Source: Maylandia zebra (lineage: Eukaryota; Chordata; Actinopteri; Cichliformes; Cichlidae). Taken from it: 64,000 bases of DNA. The position numbers were made by a program, and so were the translations under genes. Location of the stretch: NCBI RefSeq assembly GCF_041146795.1, contig NC_135179.1, forward strand, positions 8,777,547-8,841,546. The letters run 5' to 3'. The notes beneath the pieces are model-generated. The model was not told where the DNA came from. It searched no databases and worked only from the letters and a program-made list of their open reading frames with translations. Positions 1 through 9,315 of the stretch are shown piece after piece (within the stretch, counting starts at the first letter, position 1; each line of letters starts with the position of its first letter).

Positions 1-3000
1 GAACTTGTGAGGTGTGCATGTCCTGGTGAGCCTCCACCTGTTGTAGGTGGGTGCAGCCTCGACTGTACAGAGACAGACCAGACCAGCTGCACCACACAGA
101 CACTTCAAACCTCATCTGAGGACAAAAAACACATACATACATACATACATACATACATACATACATCTTACTTTTAAAAAAATAATAAAGTTAGGGTTCC
201 TTTACAATGTCAGAAGGAGGGAGGCACTAAGGCACCGCCTTCCGCCCCTCGACGCCCTCGCGGTGCCCCCTCCTTCTGACAGGAACTTCCTACAGACCAG
301 GTATGAATGATGCCTGAGTGGACATACAAAACTCACAAGTTCCTGGCTCTCACGGCTCCTATGCAGAGGGTTAGTCGAAGAAGGAGGGGCATCGCGAGGG
401 GCGTCGGGGGACGGGGGACTATGCCTCACTGCCCTCCCCCTCTCCAAGAAACCCGTCTTCAACCGAGTCGAGAGAGCCAGGAACTTGTGAGGTGTGCATG
501 TCCTGGTGAGCCTCCACCTGTTGTAGGTGGGTGCAGCCTCGACTGTACAGAGACAGACCAGACCAGCTGCACCACACAGACACTTCAAACCTCATCTGAG
601 GACAAAAAACACATACATACATACATACATACATACATACATACATACATCTTACTTTTAAAAAAATAATAAAGTTAGGGTTCCTTTACAATGTCAGAAG
701 GAGGGAGGCACTAAGGCACCGCCTTCCGCCCCTCGACGCCCTCGTGGTGCCCCCTCCTTCTGACAGGAACTTCCTACAGACCAGGTATGAATGATGCCTG
801 AGTGGACATACAAAACTCACAAGTTCCTGGCTCTCACGGCTCCTATGCAGAGGGTTAGTCGAAGAAGGAGGGGCATCGCGAGGGGCGTCGGGGGACGGGG
901 GACTGTGCCTTAATGCCCTCCCCCTCTCCAAGAAACCCGTCTTCAACCGAGTCGAGAGAGCCGGGAACTTGTGAGGTGTGCATGTCCTGGTGAGCCTCCA
1001 CCTGTTGTAGGTGGGTGCAGCCTCGACTGTACAGAGACAGACCAGACCAGCTGCACCACACAGACACTTCAAACCTCATCTGAGGACAAAAAACACACAC
1101 ATACATACATACATACATACATACATCTTACTTTTAAAAAAATAATAAAGTTAGGGTTCCTTTACAATGTCAGAAGGAGGGAGGCACTAAGGCACCGCCT
1201 TCCGCCCCTCGACGCCCTCGCGGTGCCCCCTCCTTCTGACAGGAACTTCCTACAGACCAGGTATGAATGATGCCTGAGTGGACATACAAAACTCACAAGT
1301 TCCTGGCTCTCACGGCTCCTATGCAGAGGGTTTGTCGAAGAAGGAGGGGCATCGCGAGGGGCGTCGGGGGACGGGGGACTGTGCCTTAATGCCCTCCCCC
1401 TCTCCAAGAAACCCGTCTTCAACCGAGTCGAGAGAGCCGGGAACTTGTGAGGTGTGCATGTCCTGGTGAGCCTCCACCTGTTGTAGGTGGGTGCAGCCTC
1501 GACTGTACAGAGACAGACCAGACCAGCTGCACCACACAGACACTTCAAACCTCATCTGAGGACAAAAAACACATACATACATACATACATACATCTTACT
1601 TTTAAAAAAATAATAAAGTTAGGGTTCCTTTACAATGTCAGAAGGAGGGAGGCACTAAGGCACCGCCTTCCGCCCCTCGACGCCCTCGCGGTGCCCCCTC
1701 CTTCTGACAGGAACTTCCTACAGACCAGGTATGAATGATGCCTGAGTGGACATACAAAACTCACAAGTTCCTGGCTCTCACGGCTCCTATGCAGAGGGTT
1801 AGTCGAAGAAGGAGGGGCATCGCGAGGGGCGTCGGGGGACGGGGGACTATGCCTCACTGCCCTCCCCCTCTCCAAGAAACCCGTCTTCAACCGAGTCGAG
1901 AGAGCCAGGAACTTGTGAGGTGTGCATGTCCTGGTGAGCCTCCACCTGTTGTAGGTGGGTGCAGCCTCGACTGTACAGAGACAGACCAGACCAGCTGCAC
2001 CACACAGACACTTCAAACCTCATCTGAGGACAAAAAACACATACATACATACATCTTACTTTTAAAAAAAATAATAAAGTTAGGGTTCCTTTACAATGTC
2101 AGAAGGAGGGAGGCACTAAGGCACCGCCTTCCGCCCCTCGACGCCCTCGCGGTGCCCCCTCCTTCTGACAGGAACTTCCTACAGACCAGGTATGAATGAT
2201 GCCTGAGTGGACATACAAAACTCACAAGTTCCTGGCTCTCACGGCTCCTATGCAGAGGGTTTGTCGAAGAAGGAGGGGCATCGCGAGGGGCGTCGGGGGA
2301 CGGGGGACTGTGCCTTAATGCCCTCCCCCTCTCCAAGAAACCCGTCTTCAACCGAGTCGAGAGAGCCGGGAACTTGTGAGGTGTGCATGTCCTGGTGAGC
2401 CTCCACCTGTTGTAGGTGGGTGCAGCCTCGACTGTACAGAGACAGACCAGACCAGCTGCACCACACAGACACTTCAAACCTCATCTGAGGACAAAAAACA
2501 CATACATACATACATACATACATACATCTTACTTTTAAAAAAATAATAAAGTTAGGGTTCCTTTACAATGTCAGAAGGAGGGAGGCACTAAGGCACCGCC
2601 TTCCGCCCCTCGACGCCCTCGCTGTCCCCCCTCTCCTGACAGGAACTTCCTACAGACCAGGTATGAATGATGCCTGAGTGGACATACAAAACTCACAAGT
2701 TCCTGGCTCTCACGGCTCCTATGCAGAGGGTTAGTCGAAGAAGGAGGGGCATCGCGAGGGGCGTCGGGGGACGGGGGACTATGCCTCACTGCCCTCCCCC
2801 TCTCCAAGAAACCCGTCTTCAACCGAGTCGAGAGAGCCAGGAACTTGTGAGGTGTGCATGTCCTGGTGAGCCTCCACCTGTTGTAGGTGGGTGCAGCCTC
2901 GACTGTACAGAGACAGACCAGACCAGCTGCACCACACAGACACTTCAAACCTCATCTGAGGACAAAAAACACATACATACATACATACATACATCTTACT

Positions 3001-3895
3001 TTTAAAAAAATAATAAAGTTAGGGTTCCTTTACAATGTCAGAAGGAGGGAGGCACTAAGGCACCGCCTTCCGCCCCTCGACGCCCTCGCGGTGCCCCTTC
3101 CTTCTGACAGGAACTTAGGAACTTCCTACAGACCAGGTATGAATGATGCCTGAGTGGACATACAAAACTCACAAGTTCCTGGCTCTCACGGCTCCTATGC
3201 AGAGGGTTAGTCGAAGGAGGAGGGGCATCGCGAGGGGCGTTGGGGGACGGGGGACTGTGCCTCACTGCCCTCCCCCTCTCCAAGAAACCCGTCTTCAACC
3301 GAGTCGAGAGAGCCGGGAACTTGTGAGGTGTGCATGTCCTGGTGAGCCTCCACCTGTTGTAGGTGGGTGCAGCCTCGACTGTACAGAGACAGACCAGACC
3401 AGCTGCACCACACAGACACTTCAAACCTCATCTGAGGACAAAAAACACACACATACATACATACATACATCTTACTTTTAAAAAAATAATAAAGTTAGGG
3501 TTCCTTTACAATGTCAGAAGGAGGGAGGCACTAAGGCACCGCCTTCCGCCCCTCGACGCCCTCGCGGTGCCCCCTCCTTCTGACAGGAACTTCCTACAGA
3601 CCAGGTATGAATGATTCCTGAGTGGACATACAAAACTCACAAGTTCCTGGCTCTCACGGCTCCTATGCAGAGGGTTAGTCGAAGAAGGAGGGGCATCGCG
3701 AGGGGCGTCGGGGGACGGGGGACTGTGCCTCACTGCCCTCCCCCTCTCCAAGAAACCCGTCTTCAACCGAGTCGAGAGAGCCGGGAACTTGTGAGGCGTG
3801 CATGTCCTGGTGAGCCTCCACCTTTTATAGGTGGGTGGCAGACCAGGCTGCACCACACAGACATTTCACACCTCATCTGAGGACAAAAACTACAA
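1..3895. repeat. Tandem satellite array, about 470-bp unit
   Basis: Units begin (GAACTTGTGAGG...) at 1, 481, 965, 1441, 1909, 2370, 2841, 3317 and 3785, giving periods of 461-484 bp. The length differences come mainly from a (CATA)n tract in each unit. The last unit is cut short near 3895 and the array continues past the left edge. Units differ by few substitutions, for example ACTATGCCTCACTG versus ACTGTGCCTTAATG and GTTAGTCG versus GTTTGTCG. Each unit holds two inverted repeats (first unit: 209-220 with 269-280, and 332-351 with 472-491). Long reading frames recur on both strands, but they are by-products of repetition. Confidence 0.97.
122..166. repeat. (CATA)n microsatellite inside the satellite unit
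   Basis: A run of ACATACATAC follows GGACAAAAAAC in every satellite unit and is followed by CTTACTTTTAAAAAAATAATAAAG. Its length varies from unit to unit (long at 122 and 611, short at 2040), which explains most of the period variation. Confidence 0.95.
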
Positions 3896-4277
3896 GAATA
3901 TCGTAAAAAGCAAACCTTGGAAACGTGCAGGGTTACAAGAGACGGCAGCGCTGCAGACGTGAACCAGTTCAGGCTGTGCGAATGTCAGTTTCACTCCTAT
4001 ATATGACCTCCTATCGCAGAATGCGTTACTGTGACAACACAGGCTTTGTGCTTTGAAGTGTGGTGTTTGGTGACGGCATTGGAACGGCCTGTGATCTTAC
4101 GTCACACGAGCCCGGATAAATTTGAAAAAGGCGTTTTCATCTGTAAACGCTCCGTGTCCAGACTACCGTTTTCACAGAGTTGTGCGTCCACATTGAAACG
4201 GCCGAAACCGCTTACCTTCCATTACTGCGCATGCGTGAAACGCAAGGTGATTCGACCTGCCTCATTTCCGTCTGCCG
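3896..4277. other. Non-genic stretch between satellite and transposon nest
   Basis: No credible gene is seen. An 88-codon open frame at 4031-4297 has no recognisable domain. Roughly 4085-4215 (GCGTTTTCATCTGTAAACG..., then a CACATTGAAACGGCC tail) resembles the GAAAACG-rich end sequence of the repeat family seen at 15125-15270, so it is probably an old fragment of that family. Confidence 0.5.
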
Positions 4278-4903
4278 TTAATCCGGTTGTTCAGTGATGA
4301 CGCGACGAATCGTACTTCTGGGTCTAAAGTAGTCTGCGTTTAATATGGCTTTTGTGTTGTTAACATGTTTAATGTTATGTATTTTCTTCTATTTGATCTC
4401 AAAAAGCTCCTAAAACAGTCAGTGATCACTGTTGACCTCCCTCGGCTTTTATTACCGCTAATCATTTATTTAAGCTCAGTTTTTACCTTAGGCTGTAACT
4501 ACAGCCCAGCCCATACAGCAGTATATGAATGACTAATATAATTCCCTCGAAGCACAGGCAGACGCAAGTGGTTTTCTGTCACTGGTTTATTTGAAGACTT
4601 CTCTCCAAAGCCACCGTGAAAACTATACAGCATTAACAAAATAAAACTCAGCATAAGACACAGCAGTAAAAACACTGTACAACAAACACGATAGATAAAT
4701 AAATAAATAAATACCTCGTTGGCTGCATGCTGCAAAAAGGGAATTAGCCACCGTTCTTCTGAGGTTTCCTTTAACCGTGTGTAGTCAAAGTCCACTTAAC
4801 ATGTCTTTCAATAAAAACCATCCTTTCTGCGCGCTTACAGGTGTTTTTCTTCGTTCTACCCAAAGAGGAAACTAGCAACTTGTAAGCGAACTTGACTTTC
4901 AAA

Positions 4904-6264
4904 TAGAGCTGGGCAATATGAGATTTTTTCATATCACGATATGTTTTTTTCATTTCAGGCGATAACGATATCTATCACGATATAAGCCAAATAACTATAT
5001 TTGTAAGATTTAAATATGCCGTTGCTCACAAGTAAAATGTGAAATAATCAGCAGCTTGTTTTTATTTAAATATTTATTTCCCATAATAAGTTCAACAGGG
5101 TAGATGTACTTAAGGAACATGAGACTTTTTCAGATAGATAAAGGCAAATATTGCAAACTACACAAAAGGCAGCCGCTAAAGCGTTTAAGTTTCAAAATAG
5201 AACAAACGAAACAGACTAAATTGTCAATTCCACTTAGAAACAAAATATTAATTCTAAAAATAAATCTTAGTTTGTTTTACAGAATAACAGACAAAACTGA
5301 CTAACTTTTGTCAATATCAAATAAACTGAGAACTAAAAGGAAATTCTCAATCTCTCCTTGTTGTATAGCTGAGCTTTTCAAACAGTTTTAACAGTTACTT
5401 TAGTCTGACAAAAGCCGAATGACGAATTAGCGCTTCCAGTCAGAGACCGAGGCTACGTCCACACGTACACGGGTATTTTTGAAAACGGAGATTTTCCGTT
5501 TTCGTTTTAAAAAATAATCCCGTCCACACATAAAGGCAGAAATGAAGGAAAACGCTGCTATGAACATGCCAAAGCAGCAGGTGGCGCTAGACTCCTAACC
5601 GTGCCGAAATGCTGGCCAATCAGAAGTCTAGAAGCCTCGGTGGGAAAAAGTAAACAAAGCTGGGGCATAGAAGCAGAACCGAGTCGTGTGTGTGGAGGGA
5701 CAGTAACTGTGTGTATATGTAAGCATTTAAACACTGCAGAGAGTACAATTAACAGTAACAGTATTGTAGAAATTCATTTCACCGAAACAATAACGTGGCG
5801 CACAGTGTGACGCATGCACCAGTTTATTGTATTTCCAGACTTGCTTTCGGCACAATTTACAGTGCACGCTACTCTGTTTTTTTGTCAGACTTGAAATAGC
5901 CGAAATACCTTCACACTACGGAACTTCTTTGGCTCTTCCGTTCGACAATCTCTCCGGCATTGGAACCATCATCTGTTTTCTCTTCGGTCACGCTCGGTTG
6001 ATTTTTCTAGTCGGCACACTCATTTCCTCCATTACCCGCTGGCTGCTTCCCAAACAAACACACGTGCGGCTTGGCACTTGTGCTATACGGTAACAAGTCA
6101 CGCGACGTGACGCTGCGGCTGTGATTGGTTCGGCTCCGCGCTACTTAATTTGGATTGGCTGACCTTGGACAAGAGCGGCGAGGTCTATCGCGATAGCTTA
6201 ATTTCTCTATCGAGTAAAAGTTATATCGCGATACATATCGTTATCGTTCTATCGCCCAGCTCTA
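4904..6264. mobile_element. Non-autonomous hAT-type DNA transposon inside the BEL 3' LTR
   Basis: The terminal inverted repeats are TAGAGCTGGGCAATATGAG at the left and, at the right, the complement of TAGAGCTGGGCGATAGA. An exact 8-bp target duplication CTTTCAAA flanks it (4896-4903 and 6265-6272). The uninterrupted LTR carries a single CTTTCAAA at the matching place, which gives a clean empty site. The 8-bp duplication is characteristic of hAT elements. Ends are rich in CGATAT/ATCGCGAT motifs. No transposase frame is present in the 1361 bp. It contains a fragment of another repeat at 5452-5812. Confidence 0.9.
5452..5812 (-). repeat. Partial copy of the GTCCACACGTACACGGGTATTT repeat family, inside the hAT element
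   Basis: The sequence from GCTACGTCCACACG to about GTGGCGCACAGTG matches, in reverse complement, much of the element at 14548-15096. Shared blocks include GCAGGTGGCGCTA, TTGGCCAATCAGA-type sequence, GACAGTAACTGT, AAGCATTTAAACACT and the TTTCACCGAAACAATAACGTGG block. Only one terminus is present, so this is a truncated or captured copy. Confidence 0.75.
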
Positions 6265-6410
6265 CTTTCAAAATAAAAGCACCAAAACGTTGACTACAAA
6301 AAACAAACAAAGTACTGTACAGCTTAAATAATTTACAATCATGACATGGATCTTGACGAGATAAAGAAATAATCCAAATTATATACAATGTCATCATGCC
6401 AACAGTTACA

Positions 6411-6421
6411 CTCCCACCAAA
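6411..6421 (-). promoter_or_regulatory. Putative polypurine tract of the BEL element
   Basis: On the minus strand TTTGGTGGGAG directly precedes the first base of the 3' LTR. A purine-rich run at this exact spot is expected as the primer for plus-strand DNA synthesis in LTR retrotransposons. It is short and contains a few pyrimidines, so the call is positional. Confidence 0.55.
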
Positions 6422-6543
6422 TCACACAAATCTTTACGTGGGATTTCCCTAATGAAATAGTCTCTCCAAACAAGCATTTCTACTTATCACCAAAGACTTC
6501 TCGTTATCAACCCTTTGTCAGGTAACTTCCAGCAAATAACCAT

Positions 6544-9315
6544 TTAGTCTGCTTCTAAGAGAGTAACCACTCTTTGAACAGGTCTCTCAAGAACAACAGT
6601 TTTAGCTGTGTGGCTCCCTCCTTTGTCATGTGTATCACTGACGTGCAACTTTATTCTCCTCACTCGATTATCTGATCCTGGATAAACTTCTGTGACTCTA
6701 GCCATCTTCCACTCATTGCGTGGTGCCAGATCATCTTGTAGAAGGACAATGTCGTCAACCTTGATGTTCCTTCTGTTCTTCCGCCACTTTTGTCGCTCTT
6801 GTAAATTTAGAAGATATTCTTTCTTCCATCGAGTCCAAAACATATTAGCCAAACACTGCACTCGACGCCATCTTTTCCTAAGATAAACATCTTCTTTGAC
6901 AAACTCTCCAGGCGGGGGCAGAATGATCTTGGACTTCATTGTTAAGATGTGGTTTGGAGTCAATGGTTCAAGGCCTGATGGATCATTCAAATGTTCAGTC
7001 GTGAGTGGTCTGCTGTTGATGATAGCCATGACCTCATACAGAAAGGTTCTCAAGGAGGTGCAGTCAAGCCTTTGAGATGACTGATCGAGAATAGCGGTAA
7101 GAACACTTCTTATAGTCCTTATTTGACGCTCCCAGACACCTCCCCTATGGCTTGCTGTTGGAGGGTTCATGAGAAATTCACATCCTAGAATCTTAGCCTT
7201 TTCTTGATCCATTCCCTTCATTAACTCCATGAACTCTCTCCTAGCACCAACAAAATTTGTTCCTTGGTCGGATCTTAGCTGTCGAACATTTCCTCTTATG
7301 GCTATGAATGCCCTTAAAGCATTGAGAAATGCATCAGTTGTCATGTCATCAACCACTTCTATATGTATGGCTCTTGAACATAGACAGGTAAACAAAAGAC
7401 CATATCTTTTGAGAGTCTTTCTTCCTTCCTTAACATAGATTGGACCAAAGCAGTCCATGCCAACGTAGGTAAAAGGCGGTGTTGTTTCTGTCCTATCTTG
7501 TGGCAAGTCACCCATTTTTTGCTCTTCAGTAGATCTTCTGTACTTCCTGCAGGTCACACATTTAAAAATATGTGATGAAACTGCACCGCTACATCCCAGG
7601 ATCCACCAACCATTTGCTCTCAGTTCGTTCATTGTCATTCCACGTCCTTGATGATGGATTCTTTCGTGAAAATGCTTGATTAGTAAAACTGCTACGTGGC
7701 TATTTTTTGGCAGAATTGCTGGGTGCTTCACATGAGGGTGCAACGTGGCTTGACTTAAACGTCCTCCCACTCTTAAGATCCCTTCTTCATCCAAGAAAGG
7801 ATTTAACTTGCACAGTGGACTGTTTTCAACTATTGTCTTTAGCTCCAATCTCTTTATCTCATCTGAGAATGCTTCTTCCTGAACCAACTTGACAATCACA
7901 AGTTCTGCTTCTTTTCTCTCCTCTAGACTTGTGCTATCACTTGTTCTTTGCTGAATACCTTTGTGCATTCTGATGTATCTTTTCAGTCTGGCAACTGCTC
8001 TCGATAACCTTGACCAGTCAGAGAATTTCTTGAAGTTATCCAACAATGATTTGTCTTCCTTTGACTTTGTGTTACACACAATCAGCTTGCGGAGTTCAGG
8101 ATCATCCTCCTTGATTTCACCCACCTTGCATTGTCTGCCAGGAAGTTCTTTTTGCCAAAGAAATGTTGGGCCGGTAAACCAATTTGAGGTCCTAAGCCGC
8201 TCTGCAGTCAAACCTCGAGAAGAATGATCAGCTGGATTATCTTCTGAAGCGACATAACCCCATTGTTCAGGGTTTGTACTTGACTTAATCCTCTGTATGC
8301 GATTTGCTACATATACCTGAAACCTTCTGGCGTCGTTGTTTATGTAGCCAAGAACAACAGTGGAATCTGTCCAGAAGAATTCCTGAAGATCCTGGATTTC
8401 CAGTTCACTGCGAAGCATGTCGCTGGTTCGGGCTGCAACAACTGCTGCAGTGAGTTCCAGTCTTGGTATCGTAGTAACACTGATTGGGGAAACTCTGGAT
8501 TTTCCCATTACCAAAGAGCAATGTACTTCATCAGATTCACTGATGGCTCGCAGGTAAGTACATACACCATATCCTGAGAAACTGGCATCTGAAAAATGGT
8601 GAAGTTCATACCTTTTGACATTACCAAAATCAGAAGGTAAGAAGGATCTTTTGACTTGCATGTTAGTCAGGTTGGGAAGGTCTCTAATCCAGGACTCCCA
8701 CTGAGGTTTTAGGATTTCTGGAAGCTCCTCATCCCAGCCAATCCTTTCTTTACACATTTGCTGGAGCATTTGTTTCCCTACAAGGACGAAGGGTGCGATG
8801 AATCCCAAGGGGTCATATATAGAGGCCACAGTAGAGAGCACACCTCTTCTTGTTAGTGGATTGGATTTCACTTGAACTCTGAACTTGAATGAGTCAGACG
8901 TGACGCACCACTCTACTCCAAGAGCTCTTTCCATATGTGGTAAGTCCAAAGCCATGTTCAAATCCTTGATTGTGGCACGCTCTTCTTGTGGAATGGTTGC
9001 CATGACATTCTCGCTGTTGGAAACAAACTTATGCAGTCTCAATCGTCCGATACTACAAAGCTCTCGTGATTCCTTGACAAGCTGGATGGCTTCCTTCTCA
9101 GTCGGAACACTTGCCAATCCATCATCTACGTAGAAATTCCTTTGGATGAAATGTATTGTTTCTTCGTTGAACTGACCTTGCCCTTGAGTTGCCAGATGTT
9201 TTAGGCCAAAATTGGCACAGCCAGGCGATGAGGCCGCTCCAAACAAATGAACCTTCATTCTGTAAACTGATGGTGAGGTTTCCAAGTTGCCATTCTCCCA
9301 CCATAGGAATCTCAA
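6544..9315 (-). CDS. BEL/Pao pol, downstream part: RT, RNase H, integrase
   Basis: This 923-codon frame carries the C-terminal half of reverse transcriptase, with the FGAASSPGCANFGLKH block and the YVDD catalytic motif (YVDDGLAS) near residue 65. It is followed by an RNase H-like domain (FSDASFSGYG, ETAA-type LELTAA, WTDSTVVL), then an integrase with an HHCC zinc-binding domain (HFHERIHHQG ... CVTCRKY). The integrase core has all three acidic residues (MDCFGP, RSDQGTNF, GVWERQIR), and a BEL-type C-terminal module (WKKEYLLNLQERQKW ... VLLQDD) follows. The first Met of the open frame is not a real start: homology continues upstream into the gag-containing frame, from which it is separated by a frameshift near 9330-9338. 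It acts in reverse transcription and integration. Confidence 0.95.
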   Translation of the reverse strand: MRFLWWENGNLETSPSVYRMKVHLFGAASSPGCANFGLKHLATQGQGQFNEETIHFIQRNFYVDDGLASVPTEKEAIQLVKESRELCSIGRLRLHKFVSNSENVMATIPQEERATIKDLNMALDLPHMERALGVEWCVTSDSFKFRVQVKSNPLTRRGVLSTVASIYDPLGFIAPFVLVGKQMLQQMCKERIGWDEELPEILKPQWESWIRDLPNLTNMQVKRSFLPSDFGNVKRYELHHFSDASFSGYGVCTYLRAISESDEVHCSLVMGKSRVSPISVTTIPRLELTAAVVAARTSDMLRSELEIQDLQEFFWTDSTVVLGYINNDARRFQVYVANRIQRIKSSTNPEQWGYVASEDNPADHSSRGLTAERLRTSNWFTGPTFLWQKELPGRQCKVGEIKEDDPELRKLIVCNTKSKEDKSLLDNFKKFSDWSRLSRAVARLKRYIRMHKGIQQRTSDSTSLEERKEAELVIVKLVQEEAFSDEIKRLELKTIVENSPLCKLNPFLDEEGILRVGGRLSQATLHPHVKHPAILPKNSHVAVLLIKHFHERIHHQGRGMTMNELRANGWWILGCSGAVSSHIFKCVTCRKYRRSTEEQKMGDLPQDRTETTPPFTYVGMDCFGPIYVKEGRKTLKRYGLLFTCLCSRAIHIEVVDDMTTDAFLNALRAFIAIRGNVRQLRSDQGTNFVGARREFMELMKGMDQEKAKILGCEFLMNPPTASHRGGVWERQIRTIRSVLTAILDQSSQRLDCTSLRTFLYEVMAIINSRPLTTEHLNDPSGLEPLTPNHILTMKSKIILPPPGEFVKEDVYLRKRWRRVQCLANMFWTRWKKEYLLNLQERQKWRKNRRNIKVDDIVLLQDDLAPRNEWKMARVTEVYPGSDNRVRRIKLHVSDTHDKGGSHTAKTVVLERPVQRVVTLLEAD

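Larger units (their letters stand above)
4537..6410 (-). repeat. 3' LTR of the BEL element, interrupted by a hAT insertion
   Basis: LTR sequence is present at 4537-4903 and 6273-6410 and matches 13215-13721 almost base for base. Read on the minus strand it begins TGTAACTGTTGG and ends GGGAATTATA, that is TG...TA rather than TG...CA. Differences from the other LTR are A versus G in TTAGCC(A/G)CCGTT and a missing GC in ACTAGC(GC)AACT. A minus-strand AATAAA lies at 4586-4591. Confidence 0.93.

Noticed and set aside
202..3856. Recurrent 128-aa (minus) and about 120-aa (plus) open frames in the satellite
   Set aside because: They occur on both strands of every unit and end in translated microsatellite (HTYIHTYIH, MYVCMYVC). 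They have no recognisable domain and are a by-product of repeat homogenisation.
1..3895. CRISPR-like array
   Set aside because: The unit is about 470 bp with no spacer pattern and lies in a vertebrate context; it is a satellite.
4031..4297. 88-codon plus-strand frame as a gene
   Set aside because: No domain or splice context; the sequence overlaps repeat-family fragments and the end of the outer element.
9313..9315. ATG at the start of the downstream pol frame as a true initiation codon
   Set aside because: RT homology continues upstream in another frame, so the ATG falls inside the RT domain.
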